A DNA stretch of 33,485 nucleotides, from positions 1 through 33,485 of the forward strand of contig JANSYJ010000015.1 of the NCBI GenBank assembly GCA_024742495.1. Direction: 5' to 3'. Under the pieces are notes generated by a model. The model worked only from the letters and a program-made list of their open reading frames with translations, did not search any database and was not told the origin of the DNA. This document shows positions 23,825 to 32,830 of the stretch, piece after piece (positions within the stretch are counted from its first letter, which is position 1; each line of letters begins with the position of its first letter). The translations under genes were made by a program, and so were the position numbers. The stretch is from Bacteroidota bacterium. GTDB lineage: Bacteria > Bacteroidota > Bacteroidia > Flavobacteriales > Schleiferiaceae.

Positions 23825-26152
23825 ATGAAAAAAGTAATAACCGTCATGTTGAGCCTTTTAATCTTCATGGCCAAAGCTGAAGAAAAGGCCACCCTCAGTG
23901 GTTATATCGCTGATGCTATCACTTCCGAAACCCTCATTGGGGCTACAGTATATGCTCCAGCGCTCCAGATTGGGGCAACATCAAACGCCCAGGGATATTA
24001 TACCATGACTTTACCAACAGGTAAGCACCAATTGCAGATCAGCTTTATCGGCTATGAAACCAAAACCATTGAAATAAAGGTAGCTGGCAAGCAAAAACTA
24101 AATTTAAGCCTCAGCCCTTCTGCTACCCAGCTTGCCGAAGTTACGGTAACGGACCAGCTTGAAGCAGCTCACGTGGAAGATCTGAAGATGAGCAGTGAAG
24201 TACTGAGCCTCAAAACCATTAAAGAAATTCCCGCTTTTATGGGGGAAGTTGATGTGCTGAAAGCGATTCAGGCGCTGCCGGGTGTGCAATCTGGAGGCGA
24301 AGGAACCACGGGTTACTTCGTGCGTGGGGGCTCGGCCGACCAAAATCTGGTTTTACTCGATGGCGCAACAGTGTACAGTCCCAGCCATTTAATGGGCTTC
24401 TTTTCGGTTTTTAATGCCGATGTAATAAAGGAAGTAGAGCTCTATAAAGGTGGTGTTCCAGCTCAATATGGTGGAAGGTCGGCTTCACTTTTAGACATCA
24501 AACAGAAAAACGGCAACAATGAAAAATTTACTGGCAATGCTGGCCTAGGGCTTATAGCCAGCCGATTGAGTTTAGAAGGCCCAATTAAAAAAGGGCAAAG
24601 CTCGTTTTTGTTGGCTGGACGTAGAACTTACGCCGATGTGTTTACCCGCATGAGCTCGAGGGAGGATTTGAAAAACAGTGTGATGTATTTCTACGACCTC
24701 AATGGAAGACTGAATTTCAAGCTGGGCGAAAAAGATGTTCTCACCTTTTCGGGATATTACGGAGATGACGTTTTAAAAAACAAAGAGCAACTGAGCTGGA
24801 ACTGGGGCAACCGCACCGCCACTGCCAATTGGAAACACGCCTTTTCAGAAAAGTTATTTGCTGATGTTTCTGCGCTCTACAGCGATTACAACTACACCCT
24901 AGGGGTGAATTCCACCGGAAGCTCTCAACTTGAATGGAAAGCCCGAATCAATAATGAAACCTTAAAAGCTGATTTCACCTATTTGCCGAGCTCAAAACTT
25001 AGCTTTAAGATGGGTGCATCTTCTATCTATCACACCATAAACCCTGGAGCCATCAGCATTAGCGGCCCAGAATCTGATATCTCCTTTGTATTAGAAACAC
25101 AGCGAGCCCTTGAAACAGCTGCCTACCTCAGCTCAACCTTAAAAGTGAATGATGAGTTTACTATTGACGCGGGTATTCGATATTCAATGTTTCAGAATAT
25201 TGGTGGCACGGTAAACCAGTATGAAAATGGTGCCGATGATCCCTATTCGAGCACAGAATATAATGCCAATGAATTTCACGGAACGCAAGGTGGTTTTGAA
25301 CCAAGGCTAAGCATGCGTTATATGTTGGGCACCTCCACTTCCATTAAAATGTCATACAACCGTATGATGCAATATCTGCAACTGGCTTCTAACTCTACCA
25401 CGGGAACACCGCTAGATATATACTTTCCCGCTTCGGAAAACATTAAGCCTCAAATTGCAGATCAAATCGCTCTGGGCTACTTCCAAAACTTTCATAACAA
25501 TAGTTATGAGGCTTCTGCCGAAGTTTACTATAAGTACATGCAAAATCAAATTGACTTTAAAGACAATGCGAATCTTATTCTCAATAAACATTTGGAAAAC
25601 GAAGTCCTTTCTGGAACCGGCCAGGCCTACGGATTGGAATTGATGCTAAAGAAAACGAAGGGAAAACTGACCGGGTGGATCAGCTATACCCTTTCACACA
25701 CCGAGCGCACTATAGCAGGGATAAATAAGGGCGAATCTTATCTACCCTATCAAGATCGCCCGCATGCCATCAATATTGTTTCATCATACCAGTTAAAGCC
25801 CCGATTACAATTGGGCGCCGCCTGGACTTATTCTACCGGAGCGCCAATAAGTCTACCTACTTCTTCCTATGAATATAACGGGGTAGTGGTTCCGGTTTAC
25901 GATGAAAAAAATGGTTACCGACTTCCCGACTCTCACCGACTGGACCTGTCATTAACATTAGATGGCAAGAAGAAGCCCGGCCGCAAATGGGACTACAGCT
26001 ACAACTTCTCCATCTACAACTTATACGCTCGCCAAAACCCTTTCAGCATTCAAGTGCGCCAAAATGCTGACAATCCCAAACAAACCGAAGCCGTACAAAC
26101 CGCATTGGTAGGAACCATCGTTCCCGCCTTCACCCTAAATATTAAATTTTAA
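23825..26152 (+). CDS. TonB-dependent receptor with carboxypeptidase-like domain
   Basis: A 775-residue receptor: signal peptide KKVITVMLSLLIFMAKAE, carboxypeptidase D-like domain (about 24-105; LSGYIADAITSETLIGATVY...GYYTMTLPTG...FIGYE), plug (about 125-240, with GYFVRGGSADQNLVLLDGA) and a barrel ending NIKF. An upstream extension to 23723 is open but has no signal peptide, so ATG 23825 is preferred. The DUF4249 lipoprotein starts 4 bases after the stop, the usual pairing for this receptor class in Bacteroidota. The ligand is unknown; many relatives import metal-organic complexes or peptides, but nothing here decides. Confidence 0.9.
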   Translation: MKKVITVMLSLLIFMAKAEEKATLSGYIADAITSETLIGATVYAPALQIGATSNAQGYYTMTLPTGKHQLQISFIGYETKTIEIKVAGKQKLNLSLSPSATQLAEVTVTDQLEAAHVEDLKMSSEVLSLKTIKEIPAFMGEVDVLKAIQALPGVQSGGEGTTGYFVRGGSADQNLVLLDGATVYSPSHLMGFFSVFNADVIKEVELYKGGVPAQYGGRSASLLDIKQKNGNNEKFTGNAGLGLIASRLSLEGPIKKGQSSFLLAGRRTYADVFTRMSSREDLKNSVMYFYDLNGRLNFKLGEKDVLTFSGYYGDDVLKNKEQLSWNWGNRTATANWKHAFSEKLFADVSALYSDYNYTLGVNSTGSSQLEWKARINNETLKADFTYLPSSKLSFKMGASSIYHTINPGAISISGPESDISFVLETQRALETAAYLSSTLKVNDEFTIDAGIRYSMFQNIGGTVNQYENGADDPYSSTEYNANEFHGTQGGFEPRLSMRYMLGTSTSIKMSYNRMMQYLQLASNSTTGTPLDIYFPASENIKPQIADQIALGYFQNFHNNSYEASAEVYYKYMQNQIDFKDNANLILNKHLENEVLSGTGQAYGLELMLKKTKGKLTGWISYTLSHTERTIAGINKGESYLPYQDRPHAINIVSSYQLKPRLQLGAAWTYSTGAPISLPTSSYEYNGVVVPVYDEKNGYRLPDSHRLDLSLTLDGKKKPGRKWDYSYNFSIYNLYARQNPFSIQVRQNADNPKQTEAVQTALVGTIVPAFTLNIKF

Positions 26153-26156
26153 ATCC

Positions 26157-26999
26157 ATGAAAAATCCATCCATACTCTTAATGACTTTCATTATTGCTCT
26201 TCTAAGTTCCTGCACCAAGGTGGTAGACTTAAAGCTCAATGAACCCGAAAGCAAAATTGCCGTAGAGGGTTTCATATCAAACCAAATTGGGGGAAGCTTT
26301 GTGAAACTGGCTTATACCAAGGGCTACTTGGCTTCTGAGGGTCCCGAGTTTGTAAATGACGCTCAAGTAAGTGTGAGTGATAGTAAAGGAAATCTCACGC
26401 TTTTCACAGCAACAGACAATGAAGAAATATACCTTCCTCCTGCTGATTTTGTAGGCGAATCTGGCGAAAGCTATACCCTGGATGTGCAATATGATGAGGG
26501 AAGCGTTTCAGCTCAGGCGCTTATGCGTGATACAGTTTTCGCAAAAAATGTAAATGTGATAAAAACCGATGTCAGCCATCCTTACCTTGAAGCGGGCCAA
26601 CATCTTATGGCTACCATCAGCAAATACCAAAAGGAAGACAGCTATTACCAGGCGGAGATTTATGTAAACGGAATAAAGAGGATGGGCACCGCCTCTGATA
26701 TTATAGTTTTTGACGATCGTTTATATGATCAAAATGATGAGCTGGAGCTTAGGATTGCCCTGTGGGCCGATGAATTGGATGAGGAAGAAAAGCCGCAAAT
26801 GGGTGATGTGCTTAGCGTGCAGTTTATCCGCATTAGCGAAGAAACCTATGCGTATTTACAGGCCCTTTCGGAGACACCCATGCAAGGTGGTCTTTTTGGC
26901 CGCACACCCGCCAATGTGCCTTCAAATATTCAAGGTGGCCTGGGATGGTTTCAGGCCAGCTCTTTCGGAAGCCCACAACATGCCCTAGTAATGGAGTAA
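26157..26999 (+). CDS. DUF4249 lipoprotein
   Basis: A 280-residue surface lipoprotein: lipobox LLSSC with cysteine at about 20, then the family signature KVVDL.L.EPESKIAVEGFIS and a beta-sandwich-like body with TDNEEIYLPP and SYTLDVQYDEG. DUF4249 proteins are encoded next to TonB receptors and are thought to be their extracellular lid or loading partner, by analogy to SusD-type pairs. The gene starts 4 bases after the receptor stop, so it is co-transcribed. It is ended by the strong hairpin at 27036. Confidence 0.85.
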   Translation: MKNPSILLMTFIIALLSSCTKVVDLKLNEPESKIAVEGFISNQIGGSFVKLAYTKGYLASEGPEFVNDAQVSVSDSKGNLTLFTATDNEEIYLPPADFVGESGESYTLDVQYDEGSVSAQALMRDTVFAKNVNVIKTDVSHPYLEAGQHLMATISKYQKEDSYYQAEIYVNGIKRMGTASDIIVFDDRLYDQNDELELRIALWADELDEEEKPQMGDVLSVQFIRISEETYAYLQALSETPMQGGLFGRTPANVPSNIQGGLGWFQASSFGSPQHALVME

Positions 27000-27035
27000 A
27001 TAGCGCTAAGCAAGCAGCATTTCAAATTTTCATAC

Positions 27036-27068
27036 ACATAAGTCGGGCTTTCCTGACTTATGTTTTTT
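27036..27068 (+). terminator. Rho-independent terminator after DUF4249
   Basis: A nine-base perfect stem ACATAAGTC (27036-27044) / GACTTATGT (27055-27063) extended by GG/CC, then six Ts (27063-27068). It closes the TonB receptor/DUF4249 operon and rules out the long upstream extension of the next frame. Confidence 0.85.
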
Positions 27069-27148
27069 GGTTTAAGCCTATTTCGTCTAATAGGGATAAT
27101 ACATCTATATTTACTCATCAAAGCGCCGTTGCACCAACCGAATATTCA

Positions 27149-28936
27149 ATGAAGTCCGAAATTCCGGAACGCTCCATTGCCGTACTTCCATTTTTAAATC
27201 TAAGTTCCGATCCAGAGGATGAATACTTTAGTGATGGAATTACCGAAGAAATTATCAATGCCTTAAGCCTAATCAAAGGCTTGAAAGTAATTGCGCGTAC
27301 CAGTGTCTTTTCCCTTAAGGGTAAGGATCTGGATGCACGTGAAATAGGAAATAAACTAGGTGTAAATCTACTTTTGGAAGGAAGCCTAAGGAAGGCTGGC
27401 AATAAAGTGCGCATTAGTGTGCAATTGGTTACCGCCGAAAACGGATTTCGAATCTGGACCGAAAAATACGATCGTGAGCTGGATGACATTTTTGCTATTC
27501 AGGATGATATAGCCAATTGTGTATTGGCGGGATTGCAACTTAAGTTAGAAGTTAACTTTACCAGTAATAATTACACCCAAAACACCGAGGCTTACCAATT
27601 ACTTTTAAAGGGAATCTACTTTTTTAGAAGAGACTTTGATGGCACCGTAAAAGCATTGGAGTATTTTAAAAAGGCTACCGAATTGGCGCCCGACTATGCA
27701 GAGGCCTATGCCTACATGGGCGAAACATTAATTCACCATGCCGCTTTTGGTATAATTTCTACTATTGATGCGCACGAGCAGGCTCGCGCTTTTGCCTACA
27801 CGGCTTTGGGCCTTAATCAATACGACCCACGCGCGCATAAAGTCCTGGCTTTTATCCACCTGTATTATGATTGGAATTGGGATGCGGCCTTAGAGTCTTA
27901 TCAAAAAGCAGTGCGTTATGGCTTGCCCAACCAAAATGACTTCATCACCTATTATTACATCTTCCTTGAAAATGATGTAGATAAAGCCATAGAAATTTCT
28001 AAAAAGATATTGGAAAGCGACCCGCTGCATTTCAAAAGCCATTGGCAACTTGGACTCAGCTATTATTTTGCCGCCCGCTTTGAAGCAGCGGTAGATGCTT
28101 TTGATAAAGCTATTGAGCTCGAACCTTCAGACAGTGAGTCTTATCACTGGAAGAGCACATCACTTGGATTTCTACAGAAGTTTGATGAAGCCAAGCTGGC
28201 CTCTCAAAAGGCCATCGAATTAAGTGAAGATAATCCGTGGTCGCACTTTTCGCATCTCATTTTAAAAGTACTATTAGGGCAAGAAAAAGAAGTTTTAAAA
28301 AGTGTAGAAAGTCAAGATTTTATGGACCCCATGGACCCTGCCCTGCTCTACGCCCTTATGGGCCTAAAGGATAAAGCCTTTGCAAAGCTGGAAGAAGGTT
28401 ATAAGGCGAAATCTATAATGATGGTTACCCTCAAAAATTATTGGATTTGGGACCCGATTCGCGATGATGAACGTTTTCAGGAAATGCTGGAAAGGATGAA
28501 TTTAGCAGAAGGTGAAAAGGATCAGCAAAGTATAAAAGGAAGAGTTCTTCCAATTTTAGGTGAGCATAAAAAAGTGAGCAGCCCAGATCCTGACACCCTG
28601 GCCACGCTTGAGCAATTAAAGCAACTTATGGAAGAAGATGAGACCTATCTCAACCCTTCACTTTCCCTGCGCGATCTGGCACAATCGCTACAAATTCACC
28701 CCAACAAACTGTCTTGGTTGATCAATGAAAATCTCGATAAAAATTTCAATGAATACATTAACAGTTGGCGTTTGACCGCTTTTCAGCGAAAAGCGCTTGA
28801 CCCTGAAAATAGTAACATAACACTATTGGGCCTAGCTTATGACAGCGGCTTTAATTCCAAAACAGTTTTCAACGAATTTTTTAAACGCTCAACCGGCCTC
28901 ACCCCAAGGGCATGGCTTAAATCACGAGAGGATTAA
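27149..28936 (+). CDS. TolB_N/TPR/AraC fusion regulator, copy 2
   Basis: A 595-residue protein with the same three-part plan as the gene at 14581: TolB_N/FlgO-like (about 8-135; SIAVLPFLNLSS....EYFSDGITEEI, GNKVRISVQLV), TPR repeats (about 140-430; ATELAPDY, AIELEPSDSES), and an AraC helix-turn-helix end (LSLRDLAQSLQIHPNKLSWLIN, LLGLAYDSGFNSKTVFNEFFK). An open frame extends upstream to 26945, but it overlaps the DUF4249 gene and crosses a strong terminator, so ATG 27149 (MKSEIPERS) is the start. Its position after a TonB/DUF4249 operon and before a DUF4386/MFS pair suggests it controls one of them. Confidence 0.85.
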   Translation: MKSEIPERSIAVLPFLNLSSDPEDEYFSDGITEEIINALSLIKGLKVIARTSVFSLKGKDLDAREIGNKLGVNLLLEGSLRKAGNKVRISVQLVTAENGFRIWTEKYDRELDDIFAIQDDIANCVLAGLQLKLEVNFTSNNYTQNTEAYQLLLKGIYFFRRDFDGTVKALEYFKKATELAPDYAEAYAYMGETLIHHAAFGIISTIDAHEQARAFAYTALGLNQYDPRAHKVLAFIHLYYDWNWDAALESYQKAVRYGLPNQNDFITYYYIFLENDVDKAIEISKKILESDPLHFKSHWQLGLSYYFAARFEAAVDAFDKAIELEPSDSESYHWKSTSLGFLQKFDEAKLASQKAIELSEDNPWSHFSHLILKVLLGQEKEVLKSVESQDFMDPMDPALLYALMGLKDKAFAKLEEGYKAKSIMMVTLKNYWIWDPIRDDERFQEMLERMNLAEGEKDQQSIKGRVLPILGEHKKVSSPDPDTLATLEQLKQLMEEDETYLNPSLSLRDLAQSLQIHPNKLSWLINENLDKNFNEYINSWRLTAFQRKALDPENSNITLLGLAYDSGFNSKTVFNEFFKRSTGLTPRAWLKSRED

Positions 28937-29054
28937 GGGCCCTTATTGTGCCCAACTTAGATGATCTCAAAACCGCAAATAAAGTCCTGAAATGTAATGC
29001 GGGACGATCCACTCACCTTATTAAGGCAGTTTTGTGGAGAATAAAGATTAAAAG

Positions 29055-29747
29055 ATGAAACCGAATTTCAACTATGCTAAATTAATGGGGATAAGCTTTT
29101 TGCTGCTCTTTATTTTTGGCTTCTTCGGTATGGGCTATGTTCCTTCAAAGCTCTACGATTATAATAGTGCCCTTAACACTGTTGCCGAAGTTAGCGCCAA
29201 TTCTCAGCTTTTGCGTTACGGCATATTGGCTACGGTATTGATGAACGCCTCTAGTCTTTTCTTGGCCATTTTCACCTACCGCTGGTTAAGGAAATTCTCA
29301 TCCACACTAGCAGTAAGTGCAGCCCTTCTTTTAATGACCGGTGCTATAGTATCCTTAGTCAATGAGCTCAATAGTTTCTCTGTTTTGCATTTTTCCCAAA
29401 ACCCCGTAAATCTCGAAATGATTGCCCTTCATTTAAATCTTTACCAAGCAGGAGTTTACATAGCCACCCTGTTTTGGGGCTTTTGGCTGCTGCCTGTGGG
29501 TTGCGCTCTTCTTTTCCAGTCAAGATGGATAAAGCTCATCGGTATTTTACTCATCATATCGGGTTTAGGTTATTTGGTCGACAGCGCGTTTTATTTGCTC
29601 TGGGATCAAAAGATATTGGTATCAGACTATACCTTTTTGGGAGAGGTCCTTTTTACCGTCTGGGCTCTTTTTCAGCGCAAGTCAGAATTTACATCTATCA
29701 AAAGCACACTGCCTGAAAAGCACTTTCCGGCTAACTTTTTACGATAA
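29055..29747 (+). CDS. DUF4386 domain membrane protein, copy 2
   Basis: A 230-residue membrane protein of the same family as the gene at 17595: N-terminal LMGISFLLLFIFGFFGMGYV, a central LHLNLYQAGVYIATLFWGFWLLPVG, GLGYLVDSA and GEVLFTVWALFQRK near the end; about six or seven spans. It is less canonical than copy 1 (the GxHLLLLG helix reads GFWLLPVG). An MFS gene starts 11 bases after its stop, so the two form an operon. The TolB_N/TPR/AraC gene ends 118 bases upstream. Confidence 0.8.
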   Translation: MKPNFNYAKLMGISFLLLFIFGFFGMGYVPSKLYDYNSALNTVAEVSANSQLLRYGILATVLMNASSLFLAIFTYRWLRKFSSTLAVSAALLLMTGAIVSLVNELNSFSVLHFSQNPVNLEMIALHLNLYQAGVYIATLFWGFWLLPVGCALLFQSRWIKLIGILLIISGLGYLVDSAFYLLWDQKILVSDYTFLGEVLFTVWALFQRKSEFTSIKSTLPEKHFPANFLR

Positions 29748-29758
29748 AGTCCAAGCCC

Positions 29759-30997
29759 ATGAAAAGCCCAACAGCAGAAAGCCAAAAATTCAGTTCCTAT
29801 CAAATATTATTGCTAATATGTATTGCAGGACTGCTGTTTACAGTAGTACTCGATTTTATGCTTTTGCCAGCCATCAGTGCTATGGTAATGCCAGCACTCG
29901 ATCTAAGCGCCAAGGAATTTGGCTATGTAGTTTCAACCTACTCCATTAGTGCAGGGGCTTCTGCATTAATCTTCAGCGCCTTTGCCGATCGTTTTGAGCG
30001 CAAAAAGCTCTTAATGTTTATCTATACGGGATTTTTAGTGGGCATTCTCTTTTCAGCATTAGCGCAGGGCTTTTGGATGTTGATAGCGGCAAGGGTTTTT
30101 GCGGGCGTTTTTGGTGGTTTGATTGCGGCCATTTGTTATGCAATGGTTAGTGAAATATTTGCGCTGCAACAGCGAGGAAGAGCTATGGGCTCCCTTCATG
30201 TGGCCTTCGCGCTTTGTCAGGTTTTAGGCCTTCCTGCTGCTATTTTTATTGCTTCGCGTTTTCAGTGGCAAACCGCTTATTTTATAACCTTATCAGCAGG
30301 TTTGCTGTTTTATAGCCTTTCTCTTTTTATAATAAAGCCTTTAACAAGTCATCTTGCAGAACAGGAAAAGATGACTTCCAAAATCAAGGCTATAATCAAC
30401 ACCTCTTCTTACTGGTTGGTCTTCGCTAATAACCTTACTATCGTTGCTGCCGATGTACTCTTTATGACCTTTGCCTCGGTGTTTTACGTGAAAAATCAAT
30501 TGATATCTGAGGATCAGCTGGCCATGGTTTTTGGTGCCTCGGGCATTGCCACAATAGTACTAAGCCCATTGTTAGGAAAGCTTGCAGACAAAACCAGTCA
30601 TTTTAAAGTGTTTGCCTTTGGGACAGGGCTTTCCACAATAATGGTAATAGTAATTGCTCAGCTGCATGAAGCGGGATTTATTTGGGTGGTAATATGCAAT
30701 ACCCTTCTTTTTGCGGGTATGGCCGCACGTATGATTTGCTCAGGAGCTCTTGGCTTAGAAATTCCAAAAAGCGCCGATCGAGGTTCATTTATGACTTTCG
30801 ACTCAGCCCTTCAACTAATATGCGCTGGTTTGGCTGCTTCAGCTGCAGGCTGGATTGTTTTTCAAAGTGCGGATGGCAAAATGCTCAACTATCCTGTACT
30901 ATCCATTATTGTAGTGCTGCTGTTCGGTATCACAATATTTCTCATGCTGAAAATTTCGCGCAAAGCCATTTCTTCCAATAAGCCGGAAAGTGAATAG
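29759..30997 (+). CDS. Major facilitator superfamily transporter
   Basis: A 412-residue, 12-span inner-membrane transporter. The loop between helices 2 and 3 has the MFS motif A pattern (FADRFERKKLLMF, about 75-87), with two six-helix halves joined by a charged loop (EQEKMTSKIKAI, near 200). The DHA1-type drug/solute efflux branch is plausible from the VVLDFMLLPAISAMVMPAL opening, but the substrate cannot be assigned. It begins 11 bases after the DUF4386 gene and is followed by a six-base hairpin with a T-rich tail, so it is the end of that transcript. Confidence 0.85.
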   Translation: MKSPTAESQKFSSYQILLLICIAGLLFTVVLDFMLLPAISAMVMPALDLSAKEFGYVVSTYSISAGASALIFSAFADRFERKKLLMFIYTGFLVGILFSALAQGFWMLIAARVFAGVFGGLIAAICYAMVSEIFALQQRGRAMGSLHVAFALCQVLGLPAAIFIASRFQWQTAYFITLSAGLLFYSLSLFIIKPLTSHLAEQEKMTSKIKAIINTSSYWLVFANNLTIVAADVLFMTFASVFYVKNQLISEDQLAMVFGASGIATIVLSPLLGKLADKTSHFKVFAFGTGLSTIMVIVIAQLHEAGFIWVVICNTLLFAGMAARMICSGALGLEIPKSADRGSFMTFDSALQLICAGLAASAAGWIVFQSADGKMLNYPVLSIIVVLLFGITIFLMLKISRKAISSNKPESE

Positions 30998-31011
30998 GGA
31001 CTAACCCTTAG

Positions 31012-31031
31012 AAGAGTCCTACTCTTGTTTT
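31012..31031 (+). terminator. Possible rho-independent terminator after the MFS gene
   Basis: AAGAGT-CCT-ACTCTT is a perfect six-base stem with a three-base loop, followed by TGTTTT. The stem is short and only moderately stable. It lies 14 bases after the MFS stop. Confidence 0.4.
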
Positions 31032-31170
31032 GAAAATACCCCGCTGGCAGCTAGCGCGGAGATAAGCCGATAAAGGGCTTAATGTCACAAAAACAAAGCT
31101 GGGGAAATCACCTTTCTCCGCGTCCCTCTGCGAAAAAACTTTCAGCCCAAAAAGTCCCGAATCATAATCA

Positions 31171-31206
31171 CGAACGATTGGCCTCCCTTCCCTTTGCACT
31201 TTTGCC
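31171..31206 (+). promoter_or_regulatory. Two-block promoter motif CGAAC-N21-CACTTTTGCC
   Basis: CGAAC at 31171-31175 and CACTTTTGCC from 31197, offset 26 bases. It is preceded by ATAATCA. An alternative -33 TTG is at 31178-31180. The start codon is 42 bases downstream. The bases before it (about 31108-31135, CTCCGCGTCCCTCTGCG) resemble a low-complexity intergenic repeat seen in many Bacteroidota. Confidence 0.55.
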
Positions 31207-31247
31207 TTGTCATTTCGGAATGACCTGAAACATAATTAAAAGCAAAT

Positions 31248-32117
31248 ATGAAGGCGGAACTGAAAAGTATGCATGTCTTAGTCGCAGGAGCTACTGGCTA
31301 CCTGGGCGGATACATTATTAAGGAATTAGCCGAACGGAATTTTTTCTATAAAGCCATTGCCCGCAGTCCTCAGAAATTGAAAGCTTTAAAAGCTGATCAG
31401 GTTATAAAAGCAGAAGTGACCCAAGCTGAATCACTAAGAGGTATTTGCGCAGGCATGGATGTGGTAATTAGCACAGTTGGCATTACCCGCCAAAAGAACG
31501 GCCTCACATACATGGATGTGGATTATCAGGCGAATTTGAACCTTCTGCGCGAAGCTCAGAAAGCTGGGGTAAAGAAGTTTATCTACATCTCCGCCATTAA
31601 TGGAGATAAGATGCGTCAACTTAAAATCTTCGCGGCCAAGGAAGCCTTTGTGGACGAATTGAAAAAGTCGGGGCTTGATTACACCGTGCTCCGACCAAAT
31701 GGATTCTTTTCTGATATGCGGGATTTTTTGGAAATGGCAAAACGAGGACGGGTATACCTTTTTGGTTCTGGACAGTATCGCCTCAACCCTATCCATGGTG
31801 CGGATCTAGCCGAAGTGGTTATTGATGCCATCCGCTCTCCTGAAAGGGAAATAAGCCTTGGCGGACCGGATATTTTGACTCAAAATGAAATTGCCGCTCT
31901 GGCCCTAGACACTTGGTACAGAGATGTCAAAATCACCCACCTTCCCGACTGGACCAGGCGCCTAAGCATCAGCCTACTGCGCACCTTCACTTCCTCAAAA
32001 ACCTATGGCCCTATTGAGTTTTTTCTGACGGCCATGGCCATGGACAATGTAGCACCCCGTTGCGGTACCCATCGTTTGTATGAATTCTTCAAAAGCGAAA
32101 CAGAGCAAAAGCGATAA
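31248..32117 (+). CDS. NAD(P)H-binding protein, atypical short-chain dehydrogenase (NmrA/NDUFA9-like)
   Basis: A 289-residue Rossmann protein. The dinucleotide loop GATGYLGG is at 14-21; further landmarks are DVVISTVG (71-78), DYQANLNLLREAQKAGVKKF (92-111), FIYISAI and YTVLRPNGFFSDM. The catalytic YxxxK of classical SDRs is not evident, as in atypical SDRs that act as redox sensors, epimerase relatives or quinone-reductase-like enzymes. The first Met (31248) fits the promoter; Met8 (31269) is a possible shorter start. It is probably monocistronic; the barrel gene follows 108 bases later. The substrate is unknown. Confidence 0.83.
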   Translation: MKAELKSMHVLVAGATGYLGGYIIKELAERNFFYKAIARSPQKLKALKADQVIKAEVTQAESLRGICAGMDVVISTVGITRQKNGLTYMDVDYQANLNLLREAQKAGVKKFIYISAINGDKMRQLKIFAAKEAFVDELKKSGLDYTVLRPNGFFSDMRDFLEMAKRGRVYLFGSGQYRLNPIHGADLAEVVIDAIRSPEREISLGGPDILTQNEIAALALDTWYRDVKITHLPDWTRRLSISLLRTFTSSKTYGPIEFFLTAMAMDNVAPRCGTHRLYEFFKSETEQKR

Positions 32118-32225
32118 TCAAATCAACAAACGGGAGAGTATGAAACCTTTAAAAATCTCGCAGGCTACTGGTAACCTCTTGCTTGCAAACGCTAACAATT
32201 TCACTAATCATCAAAATCAATTAAA

Positions 32226-32822
32226 ATGAAAATCAAGATTCTAAGTATCCTACTGCTTATGGCCAGTGTAAGTTTTGCTCAAAGCAATGCTGAGCCCGAT
32301 AGTAAAACTAATACCAAGCGGAATTGGGGCGCTTATGGTGGAACGCTTCTACAACTATCCAATCCTGGAGATGAAACGAGTCTATTTGTGGGAGGCCAAG
32401 GTGCCATTGTACTAAATAGTAAATTCGTGTTAGGCGCTTTTGGCTTGGGCAGTCCCGGAAGTGCCAAGCTCAGTGGAAGCTCTTATGGATACGACCAGGA
32501 CCTTGAACTGAGTATGGGTTACGGTGGCATTTATTTGGAATATATCATTGGCCGCCACAAATTGTTCCACCCATCCGTAAGCCTTCCGGTAGGTATAGGA
32601 AGGGCATCGGTTAAACAAGATGGTTCCGATGATAAAATCTCCAAAACCAGCCTTCTCACCTTTAGCCCCAGGCTAAATTTGGAATTCAATCTCGGAAACA
32701 ATGCCCTTATCGCCATTTTTGGTGGCTACCAGCTTTTGAGCGCTGAAAATCAATTTCTGGTCTCGAGTAATGATTTATCCAGCTGGCAATATGGAGTTTG
32801 CTTAAAACTTGGTCAGTTTTAA
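32226..32822 (+). CDS. Outer-membrane beta-barrel protein
   Basis: A 198-residue exported protein: signal peptide MKIKILSILLLMASVSFAQ, then glycine- and serine-rich alternating strands (NWGAYGGTLLQL, GGQGAIVLNSKFVLGAFGLG, LSMGYGGIYLEYI), typical of a small outer-membrane barrel of about eight or ten strands. It ends YGVCLKLGQF with a terminal phenylalanine. No known catalytic motif. It is probably transcribed alone, or with the gene upstream across a 108-base gap, and a GC-rich hairpin follows 8 bases after the stop. Confidence 0.75.
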   Translation: MKIKILSILLLMASVSFAQSNAEPDSKTNTKRNWGAYGGTLLQLSNPGDETSLFVGGQGAIVLNSKFVLGAFGLGSPGSAKLSGSSYGYDQDLELSMGYGGIYLEYIIGRHKLFHPSVSLPVGIGRASVKQDGSDDKISKTSLLTFSPRLNLEFNLGNNALIAIFGGYQLLSAENQFLVSSNDLSSWQYGVCLKLGQF

Positions 32823-32830
32823 TTTCCTTA

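Noticed and set aside
26945-27148. N-terminal extension of the second regulator
   Set aside because: Overlaps the DUF4249 gene and spans a strong terminator.
27118-27489. 123-codon open frame on the - strand
   Set aside because: Lies wholly antisense to the TolB_N coding region of the regulator; serine-rich translation with no domain.
28981-29040. CGATC...CAGTTTTG before the second DUF4386 gene as a motif copy
   Set aside because: Offset is 22 rather than 26 bases and the first block does not match.
31434-31796. 120-codon open frame on the - strand
   Set aside because: Antisense to the well-supported NAD(P)-binding gene.
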